This document shows, piece by piece, positions 12,571 to 24,491 of a DNA stretch of 64,000 nt. Within the stretch, counting starts at the first letter, position 1. Every line of letters begins with the position of its first letter. Origin of the DNA: Lepas anatifera (lineage: Eukaryota; Arthropoda; Thecostraca; Lepadidae); assembly GCA_034440635.1 (NCBI GenBank), contig JAOTON010001032.1:1004001-1068000 (forward strand). Direction: 5' to 3'. Under the pieces are notes generated by a model. The model worked only from the letters and a program-made list of their open reading frames with translations. It was not told the origin of the DNA and ran no database searches. The translations under genes were made by a program, and so were the position numbers.

Positions 12571-12817
12571 CCTCTATGCAAGGATGCGCTCAATTTTGTA
12601 TTTTCGGGTCATCCGAATGACGCATCGTTGAAGATCGGAGGGGGAGGGGTTGGGGGATCATGGCATACCCTAGATTTAGGATGTCTCATAGGGTTTTTAA
12701 TCCCATGTCAGTGTTAACCCGATCAGAATATCTCTCTATGGATCGAGGAGATGTATCCAACCGTTGGTATCGACCATCTGTATTTTCCGTCTGAGAAACA
12801 AATATTCATTGTGTGAA

Positions 12818-12917
<100 letters not shown>

Positions 12918-13620
12918 GCGTACTGAATGTTGACGCTCTGATTTTGTAGGGGGTTCCAACGCCCATAGAGGGTTGTGAATTGCTTGCCTTCACATTTCTA
13001 TATGCACTGTGCAGTGACTACGAAATAAGCTGCTGGGTTCCGAAAATGCCGTTACAAAGTTTTATCAGCTTTATCAGACAAGCTCCATCATTACTTTTGC
13101 TAAGAACCGTACTTCTCTTCCTTAAAGAATCAAGAAGGTTTTACGTACTGCCGACAGTAAAGGCCTCTTCAAAAATGAAATTTAAGGAGCTTTGCTAACT
13201 AAGATAAGAAGTCCCGAAAATTATTCCTCACATGCAGTAACAATTGCAAGACAAAATAACAAGGAATAATTATCACTTCTGCTAACCAACCAGTGTTGTA
13301 AGCCAGTGCAATAAACACAAGGGATGGGCTAGAGCCCGGGCCGATGCAAGCTCTCTTTTTTCCGAATGTATCAGGCATCGTTAAAATTCCTGAGTTGAGA
13401 ACATTTTACAGCTAGGGGCAAGACCGTGATATTGGACAATTAAATACTGGTCTTGACAGCATCGCTTAATCAAAAACCGTATCCAACGAGCTCGAATCAC
13501 CAGGAGAGTTTTTTGCACATGTCGTTTTCATCGTAGTAAAACCATCTGAATTGCCGTAGGTTATCACTTGGTATGATTCTTCGGATCTAAGCGAGAACCA
13601 ACTCGTGCCATAATAAGCAG

Positions 13621-13713
13621 CTGAAGAGTTCTTTTTCGCGTCATGAGCTGGTGCTGTGTGAGAAAAAAGACGTCATCGAGGAGCCGGCTGAGCAGCGCGC
13701 CAGCACACCTCAG
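13621..13713 (+). CDS. Candidate coding exon, unknown gene
   Basis: Exactly 31 codons lie between an acceptor (ATAAGCAG, ending 13620) and a donor (GTATGT at 13714), phase 0 at both sides. The peptide is mixed and charged, with a Lys-Lys-Asp then Glu-Glu-Pro run, and reads like a real protein. It would join in frame to the candidate exon at 15139-15195. It could be a 3-prime exon of an alternative BPHL transcript (that gene offers a phase-0 donor at 10865) or belong to a separate small gene. I do not recognise it. Confidence 0.35.
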
Positions 13714-14533
13714 GTATGTTACCCCCAACTTATCTCCTGTGGTTTTAGAGAGTCTAATAAGCTTGTGTTTCACTGAAGCACATTAATTCCAAGACCTAAA
13801 AATGATTAAATATTTCGCCATCAGGCATGGGTAGAGTAAGCAGTTCAGCGGGAGTGTTCCCGTTAGATGCGCTAAAGCAAGCGTGTTGGTTATTCCTTCA
13901 GTTTTACTTCAGCTGTGCTAAATTCACGCATGTGTTAAGTTGGAAGAAGACCATAGCAGTTGCAGATTTTCGGAGATCCGAGTCTCGAGTTTTTACCATA
14001 GTGTATTGAAGGTTCTGAATAAAGATCGTCATGCCTGCACAGGAGCTCGGTTCACGATTTATGTTGTCCAAATAGTTGGATTTTAGCATATAAAATAGCT
14101 GAGGCAACCCCATTAAGCAGAGGTATTCTGTCCCGCAAAACGCTGGTAGGTGTCAGAGTGTAGGTAAACGATCGTTTTTCAGTGTACAACCTTCTCATTG
14201 GAGCTGCATTACCTTCTATTATTGCTGTTGTGCCATAAACCCAAAGCCCATCGTCAGCGGCAGTGAATAATGTTTCCATCGTTTTTATCCGTACGGAATT
14301 ACTCAGGCCGGTCCGTCCTTTTTCGATAATATTGCAGGACATTGGGCCGTTTGGATCGTTTGAACACGGTCCCTATATTGTTAGTTCCATTCGTTGAGTA
14401 CCTAATTCCATAGACGGGAGGTCGTTGATCTTCGCTCGCCGGCTCTATAGCGACACAAGAGTGACTCTCCTCTCGTTAAAGTCATGCAATCTGGCTTCAT
14501 GTCCTGTTTGCTCCAGCCGATCAAACCCTTGGC

Positions 14534-15077
14534 CAGTGGCGGATGCAGTATAAGATTTGAGTAGACTAGGGGCCTCGAGCCTCCCCGTCATTGCCTCGGA
14601 ACAGCCTTCGGCTGTGCATTAAAGGAATGTGGCACCTTGGCCGAATCCTGAATTTAGTGTAATTAGGCGTACTTTTAATAAAAATAATGAAACCACTCAT
14701 GATTTTCTGAAAATGTACAATAAGCTCAATATTTGTTTTTTTAAATATTCCTCTAGACAAAAATAAATATCAGACTGTGGATGATGTCACGATCTGAACC
14801 ACTACCATACTTGAAACGCTTCAGGGCTTCGATTGGCTGATGCTCATCGTGACGTGTATGTCGTCCACCAGTAGCAATGGCCGCCGGCGACGGGGGCCTG
14901 AGGGTTGCTGGTTGGTGGTTTTGTTTTCTACGGAATATCGGTTCAGACAAATGAAATATGGGACTGCGTTTTGCCGTTTACAACTTGGCTATCTGATTAA
15001 ATGGTGGCTTTAACTATGGGCACTCTGCCATTTCGGGGGGATTTGAGCCCCCTAGCCGCCGCTTGGATCCGCCAGTG
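14534..15077 (+). mobile_element. hAT-like MITE with a nested TTAA MITE
   Basis: Ends CAGTGGCGGATGCAG and GGATCCGCCAGTG are inverted; flanks CCCTTGGC and TCCTTGAC match at 6 of 8 positions. Inside, a second element beginning AAAGGAATGTGGCACC (about 14620-15014) interrupts it at a TTAA that is still empty in the relative at about 9540 and at about 51060. Confidence 0.65.
14620..15014 (+). mobile_element. TTAA MITE with AGGGAATGTGGCACC ends
   Basis: Same family as 47106-47562 and 63558-63819, recognised by the terminus AAGGGAATGTGGCACC and internal blocks such as ATTTAGTGTAATTAGG, AATAAGCTCAATATTT and CTTCGATTGGCTGATGCTC. The right end is decayed. Insertion is at TTAA, as in the piggyBac and Kolobok superfamilies; which one is not decided. 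Confidence 0.65.
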
Positions 15078-15138
15078 TCCTTGACCTACCCCGTGAAGAT
15101 GCAGGCAGTGGCCAACGAAACCCATGTCTGCCTTGCAG

Positions 15139-15195
15139 GAGGAACCGACCGCTCCCCCATCGACGGCCAAGGTCGAGCCGGGCGGCATTGTGAAG
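15139..15195 (+). CDS. Candidate coding exon, Pro/Glu-rich, unknown gene
   Basis: Nineteen codons between a strong acceptor (TCTGCCTTGCAG) and a donor (GTAATC), phase 0 on both sides, matching the phase of 13621-13713. The peptide starts EEPTAPPSTAKVEPGG. If the donor is skipped the frame stays open to a TGA at about 15262; otherwise an exon could start after the ATTAG at 15260. AATAAA occurs near 15292. No family recognised. Confidence 0.35.
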
Positions 15196-15404
15196 GTAAT
15201 CGGCGTTCACATAGCTTCCAAAGCCATACGCTTTGCGTTTCTCCTCATTTCTTTAATTAGATGAATAATGGTAACCAGTTACAGCTGCAGAAAATAAAGC
15301 AACACAAAATAATAGCAAAAATAATCCCATTATCGCGATTAGATTGCTTGGGCTATATGGGTGTGCTGAATATTTTATGAGCTTATGAGCTTATATGACA
15401 TGCA

Positions 15405-16260
15405 GGAGCGGATCAAGGATTTCATCAGGCTCTTTGGGGCTCAGGTCAACATTTAGGTCATGACAGGTCAAAGAAGGTGACACGCTAAAGAAGACTTATT
15501 GGGCTCTACATAGGCGGATCCAGGATTGCCGATCGGAGGGGCACCTTCCCGGGGGCGCCATCCGGACCAGGGGGCGCCACTTATGACCGGCAAAACCTAT
15601 ATCAGGTGGGCGCCAAATCCTGTCGGTGAGCGCCGACTTTCGTATCCTGGGGGGGGAAGCGACATTTCAGGGGGCGCCGAGGGTCAATGGGGGGGGGGCA
15701 CGTGCCCCCTTGCCCCCCTGGATCCGCCTATGGGGCTCCAGCGTCTGACAGGTTTGAGTTAGAATAAATTCGTAGGCACTCTCGTTACGTCGAATCCCAT
15801 GATGTATAGATGTGACTATACTAGGTTAAAACCTAAAGGTGACGTGACGTGAGGTCAGGTCAAGTTTACAGTCTGACCTAGCATAGTCAATAGGCATGTC
15901 AATCTGCTCGCATTAGTAGTCCAAACGTAATGATATCAAAATAAAAGGTTTATCATCATTTCCAGCAATATTATAGACCCAAGTCTGAAAACTTGCATAA
16001 TTAGTCCCAAATGCCCTCTCAGAGGCCTAAGGTCTAAACCTGCAACATGAACCTGTAAAAGTGCCAAGGATACCTACTAAAATTTGGAAATGGGAAGGTA
16101 TTCTAAGCCGTATCTGCAGAAATAGAGCCTATTGTCGCCCAATTCCCGTTTTCCCCATGTTTCCAAATCTGTACCTGATCCTAGATCATCAATATGAAAA
16201 ATGCTGGAAATTTTTTGGAATACTGGGTGAGCCCATTGAGAAAATAGGTACCATTCAGGG
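15405..16260 (-). mobile_element. AGGTCA-rich element, partial, with nested MITE
   Basis: Contains the same internal order as the TTAA family (GGGGCTCAGGTCAAC, TGACGTGAGGTCAGGTCAAG, CCTCTCAGAGGCC, TGCAACATGAACCTG), but clear termini are missing. It is interrupted by the MITE at 15509-15732. Confidence 0.5.
15509..15732 (+). mobile_element. hAT-type MITE, 224 bp
   Basis: Terminal inverted repeats CATAGGCGGATCCAGG and CTGGATCCGCCTATG. The flanks GGGCTCTA (15501-15508) and GGGCTCCA (15733-15740) are an 8-bp target duplication with one mismatch. A reverse-oriented sister is at 16906-17135. Confidence 0.85.
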
Positions 16261-16771
16261 TCGAATCCAGACCTGCGGTTGGGGGAGGAAATAGTGAAAA
16301 ATATTATTTAAGAAAGTCGGGGGAGTTGCGGGACAATTTTCTGGTTTGCCCCTCTGGATCTGAAAGTGGCACCATTTGGGTCAATACGAAGGGTGTTTAA
16401 TTCCAAACACATTCAGGTTGTTTTTAGTTGTTTTTAGGGGAGGGCGGTGGCGGATACCAGGGGGACTGGGGAACGTACCCTCCCCCTCATCGACCCATAG
16501 CGCCGCCTTAAATGGCCTCGGCGCGCCCCTGGAATGTCGCTTCCCACCCCTGCTCCAGGACGCAAGCTTTGCCGCACCCGCAATAGGATTTGGCACCCAT
16601 CTGATAAATTTTCGCCCAAAGTAGCGGCCCTGGTTCAGAAAGTGCTCCCAAACTATCCCCCTTATAGGAAGGCTTGGATCCATCAACACCTTAGCGGCCC
16701 AAAAGGTGGGGGGGACTAACATATTTTGGGGGATGGCCGGTCACCTTGGAAACTGATCAGACCCGTTAGCC

Positions 16772-17176
16772 CAGTGGCGGATACAAGGGGCGACTAGGGG
16801 AGCTAAAGCCCCCTCCCGAAATTTTGGCGGGTGCTTATAGCTAAGGCATAGGTGGAGGCTGATCCGAGGCGATGGTGGGTGGTGTGGCTCGAGCCTCCTA
16901 GCCTCCATGGGCGGATCCAGGGGGCAAAGGGGGCACGTGCCCCCTGATCGACCCTCGGGGCCCCCTGAAATGTCGCTTCCCACCCCCCACCCCCAGGATG
17001 TGAAAATCAGCGCCCACCGATAGGATTTGGCACCCACCTCATAGGTTTTACCGGTCAAAAGTGGCGCCCCCTAGTCCGGATGGCGCCCCTCCGGGAAGGT
17101 GCCCCCCCCGATCGGCAATCCTGGATCCGCGTATGCTAGCCTCCCCCGTCAAAATGAAGTCCTGGGTCCGCCACTG
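16772..17176 (+). mobile_element. Transposon with CAGTGGCGGATAC end, host of a nested MITE
   Basis: Starts CAGTGGCGGATACAAGG and ends CTGGGTCCGCCACTG. Interrupted by the 230-bp MITE at 16906-17135. Its own target duplication is not clean. Confidence 0.55.
16906..17135 (-). mobile_element. hAT-type MITE with perfect 8-bp target duplication
   Basis: Termini CATGGGCGGATCCAGG and CTGGATCCGCGTATG, flanked on both sides by CTAGCCTC (16898-16905 and 17136-17143). The body is the reverse complement of 15509-15732, including the GATCGGCAATCC end block. Confidence 0.88.
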
Positions 17177-18027
17177 CCGTTGCCTCTTCCCTGGGTCCCC
17201 CAAGTACCCTGGGTCCGCCTATGAATGAGAAGGCAATGAGCAATGGGTATCAGAATCTCGGTCCAGGCAATTTTGCTTCTTCCAATTTGATATTAGCTTT
17301 GCGCAGTGGCGATACAGTAACCAATGAGGTCTATCCGAGGTGCTGTTATTGCTAGTTGAAACTCCAATTTGATATTTTTATGACCAGGGTCGGATCCAGG
17401 CCGGTGTGGGGGAAAAACGGTTCCCAAAATAGTAGAACATTTTTTTAAAGAAAATTGGAAAGAATCGGGGGTTTAGGGGCAAGTTCTCGGTTTGCCTCCC
17501 TCCTCTAAACTTGCCTCTAAACAGCCAGTGCTGATTGTTTTTTCTGAATAATGTTTTTCACCTCTATGCGTTGGCCAGCAAACACTGAGGACGGTATAGT
17601 ACATTGGAACTTAAAATCATGCAATTTGATTGGCCATCTGGCTCTCTGGTTATCAGTAGACACCAGTGACAGTTTCCGGTTCTACAACCTTCTACTGCTG
17701 CCATGTAAAGGTACTCCTTTATCCAAACTTTTATGGTACTTATAAGAATATTTTTAAACAAAATAATTATCATAAAATTTTATACTTTTTGTTCAAATAG
17801 ATTGAAATAACCGACAAAATATTAAATAATATATTTATTTGCACTAAAGATACGTTTATCAATTGAATTCAGTTTTCTTGCGATAAAGGATTTTCCAGTC
17901 CCGGTGAAGTGGGACCACCAGCAATACTCCGAGCACACGCCTTTTTCCCGTGGTGTTTGTTGTGGTCGGGTGTGTGCTTGACTGTTAATCGCTTTATTTG
18001 CAATATTTGCAAATCAAATAACTCAAC

Positions 18028-21000
18028 ATGCCTAACCCTAAGGTCTTCTTTGACATCACCGCGGACGGTGCGCCCGTGGGCCGGATTGTGATGGAGGTAA
18101 GTTTTGGATGGGACAAGTTCTTACTGATGGGAAATTGCCGGCCGGCTCTTTTGCGGCAATTTCGGCTGGATAGGTGCCTTTAAAATGCTGAAACCTTTAC
18201 CCATCACTTACTTTTTGAAAACTATTTAAAGTTGAAAAGCAATGTTTTTTGTAATACAAATGTCTGTTCTCATGTATTTGTATTTGAATTAATTTTAAAA
18301 AGCTTTTAAAAACTACACAATGAATTAGTTTGCCCTAGAAATGGAAAAAACAATTTCTCAAGTCTTCAGCGGTTTCGTACCTCAGGTCTTGAGTCATTTT
18401 CTCCTTCAGCCCCAGGATGAAAAAACTTTTGAGTCAGATAGGTCATGTGACCCTGGTATGAGATCTCCTAGGCTTCTGATTGGTTAATTGTGGTTTCTTT
18501 AAAGCCCTATATTTCTGTTTCAAAAGAGTTGGAATTTGTTTTTCTAAAGTAACTTTTTCTGTAGTAGTCCAATGTTCTACATCACTGTTTAGGATAGATA
18601 TGACATTCTTAAAGAAATTGACAGCCTTAGCTGTGTGTACGTCATATACATCAATATGAGGTGTATCGTTAAAGTAGTCTAGAAATGTTGACTTTGAGAG
18701 CAATTTTAAGGCATTTGCGGGCCAAATTCGCCAAAATGAGGATAGGACTTCTGAAACAAATTTTTGTGAGCTTTTGATCTAGCCAATATTTTTTGTGTAT
18801 CTCCCTTTAAGCTCAACGGGATTCAGGATTTCATTAGGAGGATCCTGCCAGGCCTCGCTCATGCTGCTATGAAATGCTGATGTCAATGTTTCAATGCTGA
18901 AGGTGGTCGTGGAAGGACTGAAACAAAATGAAAATATGGAACATGAAATCAGGTTTTTTTCTCATGATCAGGTGATCAGCCAGTCTGCAAAACATGGCAG
19001 GTTTCCACAATGTCTTGTTTGGGAAACCACAGGGCAAACCTACCAGTTTGGGGTAGCTTTTAGCCAAGCTTAAGACAGAGAAGCTCTTGGGGCAGGAACT
19101 TACACTTAGGGCAGCATTCAGCCAGGGCAACTTCAGAGGAAAACAAGTAAGAAAATCAATTAAGGAAAGAATGATGATAGATAAGGCTCAGTGTTGTGCG
19201 AAGGATCTAAGACCCTAAAAAGATGATACGGATGACAGTAAAAATGCTAAGAGACTGGTAGCCTAAAAAGCCAAAGTCCATAAACTTAAATGTCTAAACC
19301 CTAAAAAGCCAAAAAGGCTATGTCAAGGTAAAGATAGAAAAAGAGTGTGGGATGAGTTAAATGCAACATTTCGGTCTTAGGATTCTGTGGTTCCGAGATC
19401 TTTGGATTATACTTATGCTGAAAAAGCTGGTTTGCCTCAAAAGTGTCATATTTTTCATCAAACCAAATATGGTTTCAAAGATACCTGATAGGTAAGACCA
19501 TTTTTAGGCTAATCTTACACAAGGTGTCCACTTTCCCTAAATATTGTCTATAGAAATGATACATTTTCAGAATCAGCAAGACACCCTCTTTCCATTAAGT
19601 GAGGTCCTGTAGTGCCACTCCCACTTAAACCCTGATTGTCAACACTTAACCTGAACCTTGTAGTACACACCGTCATAACCTGAACCTTTGGTCACACACC
19701 GTCCATCACCGTAAATAGACAAAACACTGGAATTGACAAAAGACAATGGTAGCTAATCATCAGTCAGTTTATGGAAACCATCAGCTGACTGACAATTAGT
19801 ACCTTTGTACCAGAGGTAAGGCACCGTTGTGAAAGCCTGCCAAATCTTGGCTCAGTGTGCTGCAGGCTAGCTTGCTAAATTGAGACATTGTTAGGTAAGG
19901 TTATGTTACATTAGGTTATGGTGGTTCAAACTAGTGAATTCTCCTTTTTAATTTCTTTCCACATTTTCTAAACCTAACATCATGCAACTTCCTTTTGAAT
20001 TATTGGTTCGGAGCGTGCAGACATGTCAATGCGGTAGTTGTTTAAATTTTGATTAAGGTCGTGGAAGTGTGTGTTATGCTTTGATTTGTGTCTTATTTCA
20101 TAGCTAAAACATTGAGGAACACCCAACAGTTAAGAATGAACCACCTTTTTGTGATTTTAGGCATTTTTTGCAGTTGGACGGTTATATGTAGGTTCATCCA
20201 TTTTTAATTAATGTTGTTTCTAGAATTTAACAAGAACATCAGTTGATGAATATATTTCAAAAGCTGTAATTGCAATTATTTTCTCAATTTGAATTGAAAC
20301 CTATTTTGATTCACATTAAAATGGCATCTTAACTGAATAAAAATTTGTGGTGTGGTTTTTATTTCCTCTACCATATTTTGATCACCAAATCAAGTCTGCC
20401 AAGTTTGTAGAATAACATTTGCACAGCATAGGAATTAGACTTGTAGCCACTATCTGTGCACATTCATGCTAGCTTTCAAATTGTGGCGAACTGCTGAGAA
20501 TCCTGGAGCGCCCCTCCTGCGGCCCTCCCACCAATAGCTGCTGCAGTATCCGCACAAGTGGCGAAACAAGGTTGTGTCGCCTCCCCATGTGCCCGGAGGT
20601 CTTCACCATGTCTCCACGAGACTGGGCGTGTTCGGCCAGCTTGTACAAATCTGGGCATATTTGTGAGCTTTAGGGGCCCGCCCCGATTGCATTGCGTTGC
20701 TTATGTTTGTTTTACTGTACCACTATCGTGTCGTGTATTAGTATCAATATATGTTGATGGATTCAAATGGCCACTGAAGTATTGTCCTTGGTTGCCTCTC
20801 AGATTGTACACATCCGGTTTGGGTCAAGCCTGCCTAATGTTACAGTTAGAAGATATTTACTAAAATTTGAAATATTTAGTGAATTGCAATGCCCCTTGAA
20901 ACTTAATGAAACTTTATGCCCCTTACAAATGGAGTTGAGAAAACGTTTCTTGCTATTGTAGCTCCTGTGATAAATTGTGTTAATTGGCAGCTCCCCACCC

Positions 21001-21708
21001 CCAAGAGCAAGGGTCAGTCCGTGGGTTGACCCCACACCCCCATCTCCCATGGCTGTATCAAAGGGGTATCAATACTCTCTAGAATGTTCTATAATGACAA
21101 CGTTTAACCATTTAAAAAACAATGTTTTATTTCTACATTTGGTATGAAATTGAATTCCTTGTGTTCTGTCACATTTGCAAGCAAGCATCACAAAATTTGG
21201 AATATTTTCAGTAGTCTCAGTGTTTGAAAATTTATTCATGCCTGTGTGACGTCACTCAGGCGTAAAGGAATCCACCTTGAACCTAACTTTAAGTAGATTT
21301 ATCTTGTGGATTGTGTGGGTGAATTGTTGATTGATCTCTAATTGGATGGAGAATCCAACAGTATGTGACTTTAACAAATGGATACATTTAACTTTAACAA
21401 CTTTAACAAATAACGACTTTAACAAATAACAAATTTTTACAAATAACACATGGTAAGCTCAATGCCTTCTTCGAGCATTTGCTGTGTTAATGTAGTTTCA
21501 AAGATGTCCAAAAGCTGTACCGACCTGCTCCCTGCCGAGCGGCGTCACAGACCGCCGGGCCCGTTTCAGCTGAGGGCCGACGTGGTTCCGAAGACGGCCG
21601 AGAACTTCCGCGCCCTCTGCACAGGAGAGAAGGGGTTCGGCTACCAGGGCTGCACCTTCCACCGCGTCATCCCCGAGTTCATGTGCCAGGTGAGCTGAGG
21701 AGATGATG

Positions 21709-21779
<71 letters not shown>

Positions 21780-23077
21780 GCGATGGCTGGGGCATTATGG
21801 GCAGGACTGCAACTGACCTGCATTCGATGTGGCTGATTTGGGCTTGGACAAGGGATGGTCGTGAGCGGATTTGAGGGTGTTACTTTGTGGGAAGATAAGC
21901 TCTAATGGTTTGAATAATAGCTTCCGATTACGTGAATACTCTTTGGATGGGTGTTTGATTTTCCATTCGTTATCAGGGCGATGAATGGATGAGGGTTTCA
22001 GACGCAGAATGAGATACAATGGAGGCTTTTATCTGGTCTATCGGGAATCGATACCAGCGGGGAGCGTCCGTGAGCCCGCTCTGTTTAACGCGCCTCTATT
22101 TCTGCGTTGTGATACGGGCTGTTGAAGAACCATTCGAAGTCTCGTTGAATCTGAAGTGCACGTTCTGACTAACTCGTTCTTGGACAAGATGACGATCTGA
22201 CCTTCTAATGAGACAATTCTGTCGAACTCTTTATTGCAAAGTATGACAATTTGACCTCTGAACGGGACCGCATCGTAAACCTCGTTGTCTGGACAGGGCG
22301 GCGACTTCACGGCCCACAACGGCACCGGCGGCAAGTCCATCTACGGCATGAAGTTCGAAGACGAGAACTTCCAGCTGAAGCATACCGGTCCCGGCATCCT
22401 CTCGATGGCCAACGCCGGGCCCAACACCAACGGCTCCCAGTTCTTCCTCTGCACGGTGAAGACGCCCTGGCTGGACGGCAAGCACGTCGTCTTCGGCAGC
22501 GTCACGGAGGGAATGAACGTGGTCAAGAAGGTGGAGGAATATGGTGAGCAGGAGGGCGATCTGAAATGTGCATATACATATGTTTTAGAAATGTTCCTAA
22601 AAAAGTTTAATGCGTTGTGGTACTTGAGGAGGGACTGGGTCTGAAGGGTCAGAAGGAAGCCCACTTTTTACTAGATTTTGTTTTGTCCTGAAATGGTTAA
22701 AAATGCTGAATCACATGCCGAAGTTGGTCCATTGGATATTGTTAGGAGCCTGGAGCATTGTTTGATGCCACACAAATGTAATACCCCATCTGGCTGACTT
22801 AAGCACAGGGAAATTGGGCAAATGTATTTTCGTACAGTCACATTTGTTGCCGAGTTCATATACACAAGGATTGTTTAACCGTGTTAAAAATGCTCCGATT
22901 GAAAAGCTAATGGAACATTCGGTAAAAAAGTTAGTGGACACTTCCGTTCGCGCGAGTGTCCCTCTCCACCCAGCATCGTGGGATTTGGGACAATGGTGAC
23001 GTCCGCTATGTTCGACAGGCTCTACCACCGGCAAAACCACGAAGAAGATCGTCATCCAGAACTGTGGCCAGCTGTAA
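18028..23077 (+). CDS. PPIA: Cyclophilin A peptidyl-prolyl cis-trans isomerase, 4 exons
   Basis: Exons 18028-18096, 21570-21689, 22297-22543 and 23019-23077 join in phases 0, 0 and 1 to give 164 residues, the normal length of cytosolic cyclophilin A. The start is the only Met that gives the conserved N-terminus ([10 protein letters not shown]). The active-site and cyclosporin-binding residues fall at the standard positions: Arg55, Phe60, Met61, Gln63, Trp121 and His126, within [15 protein letters not shown] and [13 protein letters not shown]. No signal peptide or extra domain is present, so the protein should be cytosolic and act as a proline isomerase and folding helper. Coding third positions are strongly G/C, unlike the AT-rich introns. 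Intron 1 is 3.5 kb. The 5-prime leader before 18028 has a pyrimidine run (CCTTTTTCCC) that could be a TOP-like start, which is inference. Confidence 0.97.
18443..18778 (-). pseudogene. ORF remnant antisense in cyclophilin intron, probably transposon-derived
   Basis: A 111-codon frame on the minus strand is open from after a TAG (18779-18781) to its stop. It lacks an early ATG but reads like real protein: a Ser/Phe/Trp-rich start, then [18 protein letters not shown], then a basic tail. I cannot name the family. Position inside an intron and lack of a start suggest a mobile-element or retrocopy fragment. Confidence 0.3.
19200..19493 (+). pseudogene. Decayed coding remnant in cyclophilin intron
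   Basis: The plus-strand frame has protein-like stretches ([11 protein letters not shown], then [18 protein letters not shown]) broken by several stop codons and ending at TGA near 19491. This is the pattern of an old pseudogene or transposon ORF. Origin unknown. Confidence 0.3.
20469..20669 (-). pseudogene. Short GC-rich ORF fragment antisense in cyclophilin intron
   Basis: A 66-codon minus-strand frame without ATG, clearly more GC-rich than its surroundings, reading [17 protein letters not shown] followed by a Leu/Val-rich part. No domain recognised. It may be a captured or transposon-borne fragment. Confidence 0.25.
21704..21780 (+). repeat. (GAT)n microsatellite
   Basis: About 25 GAT triplets starting roughly 15 bp after the donor of cyclophilin exon 2. 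Confidence 0.95.
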
Positions 23078-23695
23078 ACCAGCTCTCCCCCGCATGAGAC
23101 ACTGCGCGTGGTCTGAAAGGGTACCGTGCCCCCTCCTCCCCAGATTGATTGCTTGAGAGTCGATCGTGATTAAGGCACTTGCTGGTCTCGCACCACATTT
23201 TTGGTCGCCGCCGTTGGTTCCTCACCGTTTTTCATCGCGGCCAATGACGTGAATTCTGTTTTTGTGGTCTGTTTTTTCTCTCCGGCTGCGGCGCTGACGC
23301 TCCTGAGTTCTCTGTGAGAGCTGCTGTAAGCACAGGGAGCGGCCGCTGTCCCTCGCCGATCTCGACGCGGAAGGGCGCCGTGCCTGTACGTTTTGGTGCG
23401 GGCTACGCGTCCGGCCGTCCATGATATTCAACAATCTCAGTCGGCTTCTAAAGCCGCTCGTGCACTCGCTCATAATATGATCGCAATCCTCTCTAATTTC
23501 ATCAGCGTTTCTATTGCTCTAGATGCCTCTTAGCACTAGCTTTGTCGATTCTCAAAAGTCCGGTACTTTCCAGTCACAGTTAACATTCCACTCCGTGGTT
23601 GGGCACCCAACCCAGTGTTGGTACCGAATCTGTGAAGGTGTGTAAGTCTGTCTTTTTTATCGGTTAGGCTGGTTAGTTAATGGCGTTTGGATCGG

Positions 23696-23701
23696 AATAA
23701 A
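23696..23701 (+). promoter_or_regulatory. Poly(A) signal of cyclophilin
   Basis: AATAAA about 620 bp after the stop codon, followed by a T/G-rich stretch (TTTCGTGGCTGTTTGTG). The 3-prime UTR would be 23078 to about 23720. Confidence 0.65.
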
Positions 23702-23989
23702 CATCGCTTTGCTTTCGTGGCTGTTTGTGAGACTGGATTGCTGAAGGTGCTGCGGTTATGAGTTTGTAAATCTGGGGTCGGCACAAACGCATGTGCCGCG
23801 CAGTGCAAGGAAAGCCCATCTTTTCTTGTAAGATATTGCCGTATATGTATTGCCTGGGGGGTGGTTTTATTTTACTTCCGTAACGCAAAAGGCCAAATTA
23901 ATGGGCAAGTCAGCTGTTGTGATTTTCTCTTTAGAGAAATAGTGCAAGTTTTAACAATTATTAAACTGCGGAGGAAAAATGTCAACAAC

Positions 23990-24079
23990 ACTGCGCCAAG
24001 TGTGGCGTCACTCGTATTTTTTTGTGCCGCCGGAAAAAACTCGAGGGGGTGTTCAAACACTCCAACACCGGGGCGGGGG
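23990..24079 (+). mobile_element. Isolated right end of a TTAA element
   Basis: Carries the family signature GCCGGAAAAAACTCGAGGGGG, the palindromic GTGTTCAAACAC block and a terminus CCGGGGCGGGGG next to TTAA (24080-24083). Only the end is present. Confidence 0.6.
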
Positions 24080-24453
24080 TTAACATATGACTTGGTGAAC
24101 GTAAAAGCTGAGGACTTGATGTATGTAAATAGAGTTTTCAGCCAGAAGTCGGAAAAAGTGTCCAAATGTTACCAACGGAATGTCAAACCAAACATGTTTG
24201 ACCAAGAATGTAAAGGCTTAGTGGCAAAAATGGATTGTCAGGACCTCTGAATCATTTTATAAGATTAAAACAACATATCGGCAGATTGCCAACTTATCCC
24301 TTTGAGGTGACCACAAACCTGCCGTTTTTCACTCAACTGATCAATTTTGTCAACAATGTTTTTAGCGAGTTAGCAGATTTTTCTACCTGTTTTCAGGTTT
24401 TACATCTACCGTTGGATGGGGGTATGTCTGTACAAACTATATATTTTTGTTTT

Positions 24454-24491
24454 ATATTTTGTTATTACATGTACATGTAATAACAAAATAT
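24454..24491. repeat. Perfect 38-bp palindrome
   Basis: Two 19-base arms meet with no spacer at 24472/24473, centred on ATGTACAT. The sequence is AT-rich. Confidence 0.9.

Larger units (their letters stand above)
18097..21569. other. Cyclophilin intron 1: AT-rich, with decayed ORF remnants
   Basis: Apart from the three ORF-like remnants listed separately (18443-18778, 19200-19493 and 20469-20669), I see no gene, RNA or clear transposon end here. The sequence is AT-rich with A/T runs. Confidence 0.6.

Noticed and set aside
12390..12620. 76-codon plus-strand ORF
   Set aside because: The sequence belongs to a dispersed repeat with a diverged copy at 50080-50325, and it has no known domain.
21641..21823. 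Poly-isoleucine minus-strand ORF
   Set aside because: Produced by the (GAT)n microsatellite next to cyclophilin exon 2.
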